DNA of 64,000 nt from Pomphorhynchus laevis (GCA_012934845.2 WNNJ02000348.1:87053-151052); one strand, 5' to 3'; shown: positions 9,662 to 23,007, counted from the first letter of the stretch. Notes: generated by a model not told the origin, from the letters alone. Numbers and translations are program-made.

Positions 9662-12590
9662 CTATGCGACTTTCAAAAGACAGTGCGCGTTGCCTCGTTG
9701 CACCGCACAGATCAATCTCTCTGAGAGAAATCTCGCTGCTCTCCGATCGCCTGTAGAGGCAATTAGCTTCTTCACTAGAGATTCCAGGAAGCTAGACGTA
9801 ATTGGCCCGGCAGCACCTATTGTCTCGATCGCCAATGGGACAAATGTGTATTGGAGGGCAAATATGCCCTATATTTGTCCAGCTTCCGATTCTCGGCCAC
9901 TCTCGCCACCTCGCCCAGCGCACTGACCGCGCTGTACAAATTACTAGCTGCAAGCGTGTGGGAACAGGTAAAGTCCCATACAAGTAGGCGCCCCCTTTCC
10001 CAATGGACCAATGAAGCGCCATCCGGTCTTTCCCGTCATCTCTGCACAGTCCAACTGGTTCTAGGCGAGACAGGATACCAGCAGCCATCATATCACTACG
10101 AATAAGAGCATTGACTGCACTGTGGCGATTGTGTCGAGACACTGTCTTTGAGCAATCGAGACCGTGTGTCCCTGATACATCGGTTGTCACCCTGCACTCG
10201 CAATTGAACAGGAGTGAAAATTTAAATTCGAGGCACAGGGCTGTTGCCAGACACAATGAGCGGTCGTCCATTTTTGTACCTGCTGAGACGATCGGCGGGG
10301 CATCCAGAAATGCGCCAGACCATTTGGTTGCTGCCGAAAGTAAGCGGGCTCGATCTATAGCGCAGTCACAAGAAGCAATCAGGCTGCGGAGCTGGGTCTT
10401 AAACAGGGGCACTGACCAACGTTTTTGTACGGTCGTATCCGTTGGAACAGGCAGGTCATACGTAGAGGTCCAACAACCCAGTGCCGTCCGATAACTTGAG
10501 TCGTTGATGTCTGAGCATCCCACGATATAATCTGGCAGGATATTCGAGGTTAAGCCACACATGCTCGAGACAAACGAGCAGAAGGCCGGAATTAATAATT
10601 TTACCGTCCTCAGAACACGAAGTCCGCCGAACTTTACTGGCAATGAGGCTTGACGCCAGGCCGTGTCAAAGAGCTGAAGATTTAGGATCTCGGCCAGGGA
10701 ACAGCAGACTTCCTCGTCGAAAGCTTTCACTAATCTGATGAAAAACACCGGTGCGCAGCGTAGTAGAAAACTGATCTTCGGTAGCGTCAGACAATGACGC
10801 AATATGAAAAACGCGTCGTGCTTTGCTAGTTTGCGAAGCTTCTGGCCTATCTGCCGAAGTTGTGTGATGGCTGATTCCAAGAATGAATCGAGGTGACTTC
10901 CGCCGCAAAGGGACGCGCCGAGTAAGTCGGCAGACGATACATCACATACATTGGCGTCTGGCATTAATTCGATCAGAGGTTTGATATCAGTGCTGTCGGT
11001 GGTGATGATTTGGCACTTGTCTGCGCGTAAGTGGTAGCCGATAGAAGATCCCTGTTGTCGAATGTTAATGATATCGTTGGCAAGAGTGGACAGTTCTCCA
11101 CATATACAGCAGTCATCTAAATACCACATTACAAGTGGTGATGAAAGGCTGTGGGCTAGCCTGTTGATAGTTAGCGAGGACAAAAGAGGTCCAAGGGGGT
11201 CGCCCTGCTGAACTCGCTCTGATGATTCAATAACACTGTCGCCGAAAAGCAGAGTGCTTGGACCGTTGGAGCACATTTCCACAAATTCTATAATTTCCGG
11301 AATATCCCTCTCCACGCATTGAAGGACGGCATCGCGACTGATAGAGTTAAAGGCATTCTCAAAGTCTAATTTAACCATGGCAGATGTACCTATTAGACCG
11401 TGTTCTGCAAAACATCTCGTTGAGTGAACTGCGGCCTAGACACTCCCGGGAACGCCAACGCCCAGTTGTGTTGGGAGTAGTTGGTCGACTACCTTATCAG
11501 TTGCATATATGCAGGTCAACTTGGCCGCTAATCGACGGAATATGCACCCAACGGCAATTGGTCTGGCTCCTCCATCATTCGTATTAAATGCTAAAAGCTT
11601 GGCCCCGCATAAAATAGGTTTAATCGAAGTTGCTACGTTGCCAGCAAGGACGATGCGTGTAAGCTCCCAGAATTAGTTCAATAGTCTGTGCCCTGCTGCG
11701 CCACTCGAATTACCGACTAGGTCGCGGAAATGAGATGGGCTTAGGCCGTCTGCGCCCCCTGAGGAAGAAGATGGAAATGATAGGAGAGCTAACAAGATCG
11801 AGGGTCACGAAATAAGCGGGTCAACTTCGCGATTCCGACGATTCGTCCCCGGTCGTGAACTGTGTTTATAAGAATTTAAATGTCGTTCGGGATGTTTGCG
11901 ACGCAACACCTTAGAAGTTTGTGGGTCCGGACAAATCAACTGATCATTGTGAGCTAGCAATCAAACCGCTCCAAGAATATCGCCGTCTTCCAACATTTCA
12001 AACACCTTATTTTTAAGCTGATCGTCCAAGAGATCTGCTGGTTTATTCCTTTGAGTTCTGGTTGTGATTATAGGAGTTACATTGTACGACGTACACGCTG
12101 TTTTTAGCGATGAGCCCAGTCATGCCGAACCACTACCCCCGGCCAATCATGGTACACGAAAGGCCGACTTAGCAAACCCGAGAAGTTGCCTCCAAGGGGT
12201 GCAGTTTAGCAAGCGGGCATTTACTGCGCTAATTAGTTCCCTAAGCTTGTTGACAACAATAGGCCTCGCTGCTTGTGGTATTCGCCGAACCAAGCGAAAG
12301 TTCGTGCGCAGAAGTTCGCCAACATTATCAAACTGATGTTGAATGAATTGAGAACACAGAATTGCTACCCGATACTGCAGCTGCATTGATTTGTTTGGGA
12401 ATCGAAGGTGGCTTGCCAGATCCTGGGCAACTTGATCCGCGGCCGTGTTGGCGGACCAGTCCGTTCGCAGTCGAAATGAAGTCCCTGCAACATATGGAGC
12501 ATTACACTCGTGTTATTAGGTTTGAACCTGTGTCGCCACTTTTTTCAGTTCCGCCGGTACCCATCGATTCGATCGTTGTCGTCGTTTGAC
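9662..12590 (-). mobile_element. non-LTR retrotransposon with C-terminal restriction-like endonuclease signature
   Basis: The minus-strand pieces line up with a widespread invertebrate RT family. LRTNFRLVRRIPQAARPIVV is at 12147-12386, GGARPIAVGCIFRRL near 11520, MVKLDFENAFNSISRD from 11378, RVQQGDPLGPLLSSL near 11200 and WYLDDCCICG near 11115 (YLDD in place of YADD). The C-terminal part contains PDGASLVHWERGRLLVWDFT at 10020-9960, a PD...D-type nuclease pattern, then AIETIGAAGP and a natural stop at 9662-9664. Breaks seen: a TAG in frame near 11437, a one-base shift near 10028 in front of the nuclease motif, and another near 9850. No apurinic-type endonuclease is seen. Exact clade not assigned (R2/HERO-like is my guess). 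GC content is clearly above its surroundings. Confidence 0.75.
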
Positions 12591-12740
12591 TGAAAATTTG
12601 ATTAAAAATTGATCGTTGTGTGATTGCATTATTCGATTGTTGTCGTCGTTTGATTAAAAAATGATCGTCGTGTGATTATATTAATTAGCTGTACAGTAAA
12701 ATCGTTGTGTGATTGTATTATTCGATCAGTATGGTTGTCA
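12561..12740. repeat. imperfect minisatellite
   Basis: Three to four degenerate units of about 55-60 bases share attcgatcgttgtcgtcgtt, gattaaaaattgatcgttgt and gtgtgattgtattattcgat. They sit at the 5' edge of the restriction-like-endonuclease element and may be its 5' repeats. Confidence 0.5.
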
Positions 12741-12904
12741 AATCAAATGCGCGCCGCCTCTGACTAATGAATTACTTATACTTATTGTATGTTAATTATT
12801 TCTCAAACTTATTTAAGGTGTTTATTAATTTTTAATTAATAATTAGAAATTATTCGCAAATTTGAAGACAATAATAAAATTATAATGTTTATATCAAAAC
12901 TTCT

Positions 12905-12954
12905 GTTAGCATCTTCAGAAAATTAATCTTCAGTAATTTTCTGAAGATGCTAAC
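12905..12954. repeat. perfect 20-bp inverted repeat, 10-base loop
   Basis: gttagcatcttcagaaaatt (12905-12924) and its exact complement (12935-12954) flank aatcttcagt. After one mismatch the pairing continues for about five more bases. Confidence 0.75.
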
Positions 12955-13140
12955 CGAAGTTAGCGAAATATCAATAAAAATTTCCTCTTTTCTTTGATCC
13001 AGCTCCAATAATTCTATACGCGTTAATAGCACAACTCATTGTGTAGATGCTGCAACTGAAGATATCAGTACTGAAGATATCAAGAACATACGCAGAATAA
13101 TGCATCAGACGCAACATTCTGTATACCAAATATATATCGA

Positions 13141-13419
13141 ATCGTATACTTAAGGTTCGAAAGTTCTAAGAGCGCAACCCTTGGATCTTATCGTTTTTAT
13201 TTTACTTTCCCGACGGTTATCAAACATATATAAGTGCGATCTTTGATCAGTGATGATTTAAAAATAGCTTTTGAAAAATAGAATGATTGAAAAATCGTAT
13301 ACTTAAGGTTCGAAAGTTCGAAGAGCGCAACCCTTGGATCTTATCGTTTTTATTTTACTTTCTCGACGGTTATCAAACATATATAAGTGCGATCTTTGAT
13401 CAGTGATGATTGAAAAATA
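13141..13419. repeat. two direct copies of a ~126-bp unit
   Basis: 13141-13266 and 13294-13419 are nearly identical; both start atcgtatacttaaggttcga. Each contains catatataagtgcgatcttt, a TATA-like motif followed by a possible initiator. They lie next to the Gypsy fossil. Confidence 0.7.
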
Positions 13420-13439
13420 GTTTTATGTTAAATAATAGT

Positions 13440-14200
13440 TCTATTTTCTCACAGCTTCGATTATTGCAGGTGTTTCTTTTTCAACTACCAGGTAGCGTAG
13501 TTCGCGAGAATTTAAAAATATGAACATAAAAGCAACCGGACGACTTGGCTTAGTACAGTAGATACCGCGGTATCAGATGCATCAAGCTCAATTACAAGAG
13601 GTAGGCCGTTATCTATGGACTTCAAGTATGCCTCACACAAAAGATCCTTTAATATGTTAAGGGATTTAATTTCTCTATGATCAAAGGAAAGTGACCTGTT
13701 ATATACAAGGAAGCAGGGACGGCCGAGAATTTAGGGATCCACCTCACAAAATAGGCAACTGCCTAAATCACGCTTGAGAGATTTGAGCGAATTAGGAATC
13801 TTCAGTTTTTGAAAAGGGCGTAAGCGTTCGGGATACGGACGAATTCCGTTATTTCCAATATTATAACCAAGTATATTAATTATTACAAGGTAAACATTCT
13901 TTTCCTGGTAGCCAGCCGAAATTTTGCCAAGTTAATATGTTGATCTTTTTGTTTGTAGATGGTGGCGGTAATATTGTCAGAATATCAAATACGTGCTGAA
14001 AATTTTAATCTGATACAAATGTGTCGATCGCACCTTAAAACGCTGAAACCCCGTTCGTGATCCAAAATGGGATCCTAGTAAATTGATATAGGCGCCCAGA
14101 TGCTTTAAGGGTTTATGATGTCGTTTGGTTTCCTTGGTTCGATTCTGGTGATACGCACTCCTCAAATCAAAAATAGAATAAACTTTGTATAAAAATATAT
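13440..14200 (-). mobile_element. Ty3/Gypsy LTR-retrotransposon pol fossil
   Basis: Minus-strand traces of a Gypsy-type reverse transcriptase (SIFDLRSAYHQNR, with a following FGSRTGFQRF tract) and RNase H (LVIELDASDTAVSTVLSQ). It is an old internal fragment, broken in several places, with no paired LTRs recognised. Gag, protease and integrase are not seen. Confidence 0.7.
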
Positions 14201-14424
14201 CCATAAAGGATATTCTTTTTTCTAAATATCCATAAAGGATATTCTTTTTGTGTATGCAGAAAAAGTTTGTTTTATTTACCCAAATAATCACGTAATTATT
14301 ACCAGTACCTAATTACTTAATTATTAATTACTTCTATAACTTAATTAATTAAATTACTGCGGTGCAATTTTTATCAGCCAATTTTAATATTTCCAAACAT
14401 TTTAATTGATACACAGCCAGTCTA

Positions 14425-14456
14425 ATTGATGTTCGCCGATATCGGCGAACATCAAT
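14425..14456. repeat. 32-bp perfect palindrome
   Basis: attgatgttcgccgat followed immediately by its exact complement atcggcgaacatcaat, with no loop. GC-richer than its surroundings. Confidence 0.8.
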
Positions 14457-15399
14457 GGACTGAACATCAATATTGAAGCTGAAAGCGAAATGCACAGTAT
14501 TTATATTGAAAACAAAATTGTTCAAACATTTTCGTAGGGATTTTCTTAACCGTAAAATATTTCGTCCGTATTGTACTCATTTGAATGTGCGCCTCTTTCA
14601 TCCAAAAAGGGAATATATAATAATTAATATATATTATATAATTTTGTAACTGTTGTGAATATATTATAATTAATATATAGTATATAATTAAATAATTAAA
14701 TTACTAATTATAATTAAATTATATAAATAATTTAACTGCTATAAAACAGTACAATTATTAGGTTTTAGTAAATAACAATTTTAAATAATCTATAAATATA
14801 TAATCGCACATTGAAAACAAAAGTGTTCCAATATTAATGGCGAATTGCATGTAAAGTTATACTTGTAGGCTCTTTATCTTTGATTTTAAGAAGATTTGAA
14901 ATTTTAAATGTTTGTTAGCTTCAAACTGCATGTAATGTTGAGAGATTATGATCTACATGTAGTGAATTGATTTTACGAGGAGGAATTATAGAAAAATTGG
15001 ACAAGATAATGCATGCGAGATAGGTGGGCATTGCAGGTGACAGATAAACAGCGAGAATAGGATAAAGCTCAGTGAGTCGCCTTGCAATATAGCATTATGT
15101 TGGCAGATATGTGCAGAAAAAGATACGCTGTCGAACATGCGTATTTCATTGGGTCACATAAGGCGACGTATTGTGTCGAGTAAGTTCTTATATATTATAA
15201 CATATAATACATAATAATATAATTATCATATATTTTGATGTAAAAACGTCCGAGAGATAATACACACAATAAACAAATTTACAAGATAATATATACAACA
15301 CAATTAATTGGATTTACAATACAATTGCTGATCCACAATACTAAATGGGATAGTAAAATACCAAGTATCCTCTGAAATACTCATCCCAACAAGTTTGTT
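14457..15399. other. AT-rich stretch, nothing seen
   Basis: No exon-like segment, RNA gene or recognised repeat; mainly AT runs. Confidence 0.45.
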
Positions 15400-18300
15400 G
15401 TGATTCCTTGGCTTGCGATATCTGGACAACCGTCTTAATTCTGGAGTTCGAGCAATCAGCTATGTGTGATATGAAATTTATTTGTGGATATTGCAGCGCT
15501 TCGATTTTATCGAGAAATATTTAAAGGATCACACTGAATAATTTTGATATCATACTTGCTGCTGATACGTTCAAAGAATCCGACGCTGTTCATCCCGTCG
15601 ATTGGAGTTTTGCGGTACTTAAAAAATGTGACTAGGACGAATGATCTACCAGTGAAGATTGTCAAACTATGCCAAATCACGATATTGTTTCTAATCATAC
15701 ATATGTTGGAAACCTACGAGATACAAAAAGCATCAGTCATATACTCCGGGATGACATAACATCAAATTTCACAATTAGTAGAATCATATATAGTCTGGAT
15801 ATGGACACCGAGTTGGAAATGATACATATCAAAGAAACTGCCAAATTCCGTTGTCAAGTCACAATCCACATGGCCTACATCACATTATTTCACAAAGCAA
15901 TCTGATAACAATGATATAGAATCTCATCATATCGAAATTTCACGCCAGGTTGCAATCGAAAGTGAGCATTCTTGTAAAGTTTCCAGTCAGATATTCACTC
16001 AGTGACCAAATGACCAACTAAATAGTTACAAGTCGTTCTTGTCCGACAAATCTAATGAATCTTTTCGGGATCAGTGTTTGATCATTACGAACGTTCCTGA
16101 GTCGTCGTCAAATGTGGCTCAAACTTGCGTGGACCATGATGTTGAACAATTCCAAAAAATATTGAAAGTTATTATTTCTCCAGAAGATTCCTATATTTTA
16201 AAAGTTCGTCCTATTGCGATATTTAGGATAGGCCGTCGCAACCATCTTAAAAGACGTTCACGTTTGATATAAGTTGTCTTTCATACTTCCTCATTGGTTT
16301 GTGAGTTGTAAAACGCAGATCTAAACTGAGACAGTCTCCATTTCGGTTGCTGACCAACGCTAAGCGTTGCCTCTGGCGTATTGATCGGACTAAGCTAAAT
16401 GCTCGGATATAATCTGGAGAAACTGATCTGCATATTGTAAATTTTGGGGTAGTTCGGCGTAGTCCACGATTGAAATGGCCCCCGCTGTGAAAAATATTTC
16501 TGAGAATTATAGAATAAAACCCAATACGCCTTATCGTAAAAAACACAAATGGCTCAAAGCTATATATTCGAACGTCCGAAGCATAGTCAATAATATAGAT
16601 GGATTAAAACTTATAGCTACATATCATCCAAATATCATTGCCCATAGTGGATCTTGGCTCTCCGACCTTGTTCCCGATAGCTTATTATCCAGAGATGTAT
16701 ATAATCTGTTTCGATGAGATCGATCTGGTCGCAGGGGAGGAATGTTGTGCTATATTCTAGTTTAGGTATTAATGTAGTGTGTTTGCAAACGGTTAGTGAT
16801 ACAAATGGGAATGATGCTTTATCCTCAAATTGTGCCTTGATAAGGTCAATTCTTTGTTTGTGTTAGTGTTCTATCGTCATCCTTTGGCGAGTAGCGATGA
16901 TTTAATGGAACTTATTAAGCTCTGTAGTCAACAGAATAGGATATCTAAATATTCCCTAAACAGACAGGGAATCTTTAAAGTCTCCTAGTCGCATTGGATC
17001 GAACTCGATTTTATTGAGTGTTCTATACAACTGTGGTCTGCATCAGCATGCACTTGTGGCAACCCGTTTTGCTAGCCAGTCGTCTGCCCAGCTAGACGTG
17101 GTCTTGTCTGCGTTTAAGTCTTATATTACTCACATAGATTATCTTTCAGAACTGGGGATGAGCGATCATTGCGTACTGTCCTTTTCATTAAAATGTGCCC
17201 GTAATGTAACGTCGGTAAGTCTCCGGCAGGGTAAGCCTCTGAATTTGTAGAAGGCTAATTTCGACGCAATTATCCACAAATTAAATATGGTTAGATGGCC
17301 AAATTCGTATATATGCGAAATTGACGAGGCTTGGAATGTTTTTGAAAGCACACTCTATAACTTACTGATATCGCATTCTCTTATGTTAAAAACACATAAG
17401 GAAGTTTGTCATTTGTTCGATGTGCTTATCCGGTATTACTCATGCGCACTAAACATGCGTGAATTTCATTTCGTTGTGGGCAACTATCTTATGAGTCTTT
17501 CAAACAAATTAGGAATATATTTATTACTCTCAATAGGACGAAGCGTCATCAGTTTGAGGGGAAGTTGAGTTTTATGGATGGCAAGTTATATTCTCGTACA
17601 TTTGCAAAATTACGGGCTTGAATATTCCACTATTATCGTTGAAGGATGATTCTCAAAGCGAGGCCATGTGCAAGAGTGTCATGGCAAATTTATTGGCCCA
17701 GGAGTTCTCAACGATGCTTTGCTATTCACGGACATCGTGTAGTTCCAAATCATAAAAGGGTTCAGAAGCATTCGATCGAACTAATCTGTCGTTTTGTGCT
17801 GACGATATTTTGAAACTTCTTTGTAAACTAAAACCGAACGGATTTCATTCAATTCTTTTGAAAAAATTACTCCTCAAATATATTCATGCTTTTCGTATTT
17901 TCAGTTTTCTATCCTCCATTCTCGAATTCCTTCATGTTGGAAGAAGTCCATTGTAATTCCAGTGTATAAAAAGGGATATCGACAAGTATGTAAGAAATAT
18001 CACGCAGTTGCCTTGACATGGATTATTTGTAAGTTGTTTGAAAAGCTAATAGTCAAAAGCATATCGTCTGATTTGGAATATAACAATAAACTCACTGACT
18101 CATAACACGGTTTTAGACTAAATAGATCAACAATAAGTAACTTTTTGGTTTCTTCGAACTCATGTCAGTCTTCATTAGATGGGCCAGTTCAATCGGATAA
18201 ACTTTTCGTAGATATCTCTCATGCTTTCGATTCTGTTCCGCATGATCGTCTCATTCACAAATTGAGGTCACTTAGTGATTGTCTAATGTGTGTCGCATGG

Positions 18301-19340
18301 ATTTCAAATTACTTAGGTTCACGCTCTTTCAAAGTACGTGTATGCGCAGATATGTCCACCTCATTCGCTATTCATTCTGGCGTTTTATAGAGTGCTGCTA
18401 GCTCACCACTTCTTTTTATTGTATGTATCAATGATCTCCAATCTGTAATTCGTTCTGATGTCATTATCTATGCTGATGATGTGAAGATATGGCGGCGTAT
18501 TATAGATAAGAGATACATTAAGATCCTTCAAGATGATCTGACATGTATAGAAAAATGGGAATCGGAAAATTTTTGAGAGTTAACCCCTCTAAATGTGCGA
18601 AGATATCCATTGTTTCTTCACTTAACTCATCGTATCAGATAGGTTTAATTCAGATAAGTCAAGTAAGTGAATTCAAAGATCTTGGTGTGATGATGACCGG
18701 TAGCTTAAAAACTAATGTCCACACTAGAAATATTTGCCATTGAAGCTATCTTATTTTATGAATGTTTTTTAAAGTCTTTTGATCAGATAAGTCCATCAAT
18801 GTTCAAGCTACTATTTTGCTCATATATTCTACCCATCCTTGAATACGGTTTACCTGTAACTTATTCACAGACTTTAAATTAATCCCGTGACATTGAGAAC
18901 TTGTTACTTAAAGGGGCGCGCGTGATTCAGAATTTCTCCAATTTGAGATTTGCTGAACGCTTGACATCTCTACGTCTCGGCACCTTAAAATATCGCAGAT
19001 CGGCCATTGATTTATCAATTGCAATCAAAATTATTTTCGATGGCTTTGATGGTCTCTCTAGCTTATTATCCGTGAATGATAGACGATAAACTCGTGGTTA
19101 TGTATGAAAATTAATAAAGCCTACTATAAGAATTCATGTTCACCATTGATTTGCAACCAGGGTAATTAACGAGTGGAATGTACTAAGATGCATTTATATC
19201 TCTCGTAGTATATCTAGTGATGCTATCAAGAAAGCAATTGATGCCGAGAGAAGGAATTTACGACTTATTTGTGATTAAATTCTTAATTTGTTGACGTTTT
19301 TTATCCTGTTTTGTCAGCGACATGAGCTTATAGCTAATTT
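15400..19340 (+). mobile_element. CR1-like non-LTR retrotransposon (LINE), degenerate
   Basis: ORF1 traces include a Cys-rich piece near 15450 (CDMKFICGYC) and FRDQCLIITNVPESSS from 16063, which parallels the ORF1 of the L2-like LINE at 22971-24110. ORF2 follows: endonuclease start LKAIYSNVRSIVNNIDGLK (about 16550), endonuclease end ELGMSDHCVLSFSL (about 17155), RT blocks VIPVYKKGYRQV (about 17955), LFVDISHAFDSVPHDRL (about 18205) and IIYADDVKIW (about 18465), then FATRVINEWN and a natural stop at 19276-19278. Many stops and shifts; clearly dead. The short 3' UTR runs to about 19340. Confidence 0.75.
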
Positions 19341-19679
19341 GCTGCTGTTTGTTATAATAATTTAATGTATTTATATAATATAATTATATTCAATTATAAT
19401 TATATTATACAGAAATCTTATCCACGGCTTATCATGTGATCAACTTTCTAAGACACCAATGTACGAAATTGATATGATACGTTAAAATATACACGCTTCA
19501 AGCGTCACCAATGCTTATTTATTTGAGAATTTGTTTTTCTCAAAGCACGACACGCAATACTAGCCTACCTTCCAAGCAATGATTATTTTTTATTTTTTAT
19601 GTTTATTATATATTATGTTCAAAAAATTGTCTTGATTCTTATAAATACTTACAATTTCAGTTCCATCTTGTCCACCAAG

Positions 19680-20035
19680 ATTAATATTATTAAATATACA
19701 GAAGGTTAATGCTCAAAGGGCATCCTACATGTATCATCAAATGCTGTTTGTGTAACGGACAGGCTGCTAAATGCAAAAATTGTAAATGTGTTAAGTAAGG
19801 TCGACTTTGCATTAACTGCTTAGCTGCGTCCTGTCAGAACATGAGTATTAGTAATAAGATACAATCACAGAATCGGATAAATTTAATATATGATATTATG
19901 AATCTATTCATTGATTAAGATCTCACTTGCTCAGCACAGCAACAAACAGCAGTAAACGCAGGTGATATAATTACGCGGTTATACAATGTTATAATTTATT
20001 GGGAGCCAAATTTGTTTTCACTGCCTCGCTTAAAA
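19680..20035 (+). mobile_element. N-terminal Cys-rich part of a second restriction-like-endonuclease non-LTR element
   Basis: The frame around 19705-19850 reads IIKCCLCNGQAAKCKNCKCV and continues CINCLAASCQN. This Cys-rich cluster heads the ORF of the RT family found at 24450-26850. Together they suggest one element split by the L2-like LINE at 20040-24230. Confidence 0.5.
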
Positions 20036-20108
20036 AAAAGGATTTATTTTACTTGGCAAATGCGTGCCAGCGCACGCTTACATGACCACAACAAAACAAA
20101 ACTGTGAA

Positions 20109-23007
20109 TCAGGTGTCGAGAAGGTGTGAACGGAGGAGGTGTTTGAATGTGATAAAGGAGGGAGCGCGGCGGACGTCGAGAGGGAGTTGATTCCAGGCGA
20201 GTGAGGCGGCGACGAGGAAGGATCGGAGACCGTAGTTGTTGGAGTAATTAGGAACGTGGAGTAAGAGGGTATGACAGGAACGAAGCGATAGCGAGGTGGG
20301 GCGAGTATCGTCTAAGAAAGGAAGGTTGATGAACGATGGGGAGCCGACAGCGATGAGACGAAAAGTAACGAGAAGAAGGCGGAGTTTGATGCGGATGTGG
20401 ATGGTGGGCCAGGAGAGTTGGGCAAAATATGTGGATGTGTGGTCGAAGCGACGGAGACGAAAGAGCACTCGAACGGCGGTGTTGATTATTCGTTGTAGGG
20501 GTAGGATGATGGATTTTGGAGAATTGGCGAAAAGGCTAAGGCAGTAATCGATTTTAGGGAAAAGAAGCGATGAAAGAAGAGACATACAAGAACGGAAGTC
20601 GATAAGGGGGCGGATACGGCGGATGTCACGAAGAATTAAGTTAGACGAGCGGACCTTGTCACGGACGAAGGGTTTAAGGGAAAGGTGATCATCGAAATGG
20701 AAGCCTAAGAAAGTGAGATTGTGGACTATAGGGATGATCGATGAGGCAAAAGATACAATGGGAGGAGATATGCTTGGTTTACGGGGAAGGATCCACATTA
20801 TTTTGGACTTTTCGGCGTTTAGAACGAGATGGAGATTGGAGAGACGTTTGTAGATAGAAGAAAGACAGTTGGAGGCAGAAATGCCGATATCGTGTATGCG
20901 ATGTGCGGGTGCATGAGCATAGATTAGAATGTCATCGGCGTATTGCATGACGTTAAAGGAGTAAGGTTTGATAAATGGAGAGAGATCGCCAAGCAAAAGA
21001 GAGAAAAGCAGGGGACCTAGGACTGAACCTTGTGGAACCCCGCAAAAAATAGGGATGGGAGGGGAGGATGATGAATTAGAACAGACGCGAAAGGAACGGT
21101 CGGATAGATATGAGGCGAACCATGCTACGGAGGAGGAAGAAAAGCCGTAATCATAACGAAGGCGAGAAAGGAGGACGGAGTGGTCGACAATGTCGAATGC
21201 GGAGGAGAGGTCGAGGGAGATGAGAACACTATATAGAGCCTTGTCTCGAGAAATGAGTAAGTCGTTGTACACTTTTATGCATGCGATTTCTGTCGAGTGA
21301 TTAGAGCGGAAAGCGGATTGGAAAGGAGGGTACAGATTGGATGAGGAGAGATAAGCGTTGATTTGTATTAAGATGAGGCGTTCTAAGAGCTTAGAAAGAG
21401 TAGGGAGTAGTGAAATGGGGCGATAGCTAGAAGGAAGGGAGGGGTCGAGCGATTGTTTCTTAAAGGAGGGGACGAACGATTGCGGATTTCCAGTGTGAAG
21501 GGAAGATACGACTGCGGATGGACGAGTTAAACAAGGTTGTGAGAAATGGGGATATCGATGAGCATATAGATTTTAATATGTGGGTAGGCAGGGGATCGGC
21601 AGGTGAGGTTTTGTTGGGCAAGGACATGAGGACAGATGATACTTCTGTAGGTGATACAGGGAGAAGATGAAAGAGTTCCGGAAGGATGAGTGTAGACTGG
21701 GCAGAGTGGGATAGGATGGAGACCGGGGTGTGAGAGAGCAGCGTGGATACTTTAGTCTGGAGAAATGACGAATAATCATTAGCATTGATGTTGCAAGGCG
21801 TAGAGGAACGAGCCAGGATTGAGTTAAAAGTATGCCAGAGAGTCTTAGAGTTGAATGAAGTGATGATTTTATGCTGCCAGAAGGAGTTGCATTTGGTACG
21901 TAGTAGGTGGAGATGAGACCGGCGAAGAGCAAGATAGGAATCACGGAAAGACGGAGTGATCGAGCGGAAATCGCGTCTGAGAGAGCGGTGATAGACTCGA
22001 AAAGCATGGCGGAGTCGACGCTTTGAGAGTAGGCATTGGATGTCAAACCATGGGGCACGGTGCAAGCGACGGTGTGGGTGAGACTTGAAGGGCAAGAGAA
22101 TATCGAGAGTGGATGTGAGTTCAGAGTCGAAAAGAAAGGCGAGATCGTGAGGAGATGAATATGTTATTGTGGGTAATGATAGAGACGACTTGAGTAAGGC
22201 AGAGCGGAGAAGGGAGAGGTCAAGATTTCTCCAAGGGCGACGTAGGATTGTAGGTGTGTGAGGAGGGGTGTGGTTGCGAGCGAGATCAAGGGTGATAAGA
22301 AAGTGATCGGATAGACCAGGATCAGAGATGGACAGTGAGGTGTGGGCAGCAAAATGATCGGGGACAGCGATGATGTCGAGTGCCCCGCCAAGTATATGTG
22401 TGGGGGCAGTGGAGATTAGTTTGTAATTGTAGTTGGATAGAATGTTGATGAAGCGGATGGAATCTGTGGAAGAGGGGCGGTCTAGGCGGATATTGAAGTC
22501 GCCTAGAACGAGTGAAGGGATTGAGGACAAAGAACAATGAGAAAAGAGGTCAGCGAGTTCGTTAAAAAATAAGGCTGTAGGAGCTGATGAAACCAGGACG
22601 GTATACAATGGCGAGATCTAGAGTGATCGGGTTAGAATAACGACAAGTGAGCAATTCAAAAGAGCAAGGACTGAAAGGGGTATTGATTTTGCAAGAGACG
22701 CTGGGTGACGCGCGAATGCGACGATGCCGCCATGATTAGAGGATTTAGAAGGGCATGAGCTGAGGGGGCGGGCGGATTCGACTAGGGAGCAACCGGCAGA
22801 GAGCAGACGGCGAATGGAAAGGTCGTCGGAATCTGAGTGCCAGGATTCGGTGAGGCAGAAGAGATCGATGGATTGCTTGGTGAATAGGTTGAGGATAAGA
22901 TCGGATTTATTGAGAATAGATCTAGTGTTGAGGAGACCGAGGCGGAAACCATGTGCTGTGGCGAAAGAGACTAGTGGAGAAGACACATAGGAGAGATGGA
23001 GCGCCAT
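20109..23007 (-). pseudogene. LINE ORF2 (endonuclease plus reverse transcriptase), frameshifted
   Basis: Starts MALHLSYVSS at 23007. Endonuclease motifs are LGLLNTRSILNKSD, LFCLTESWHSDSDD, LVLGDFNIRL and GLSDHFLITLDL. RT motifs are ISLDLSSAFDIVDHS (about 21225), FCGVPQGSVLGPLLFSLL and MQYADDILIY (about 20940). The usual L2/CR1 ending AWNQLPLDVRRAPSF runs to a stop at 20109. About three frameshifts interrupt it (two within 22600-22700 and one near 21460); otherwise it is open, so the copy is fairly young. Confidence 0.85.

Noticed and set aside
9690-10494. Plus-strand open frames of 78-127 codons
   Set aside because: They are shadows of the minus-strand reverse-transcriptase element, which carries the recognisable motifs.
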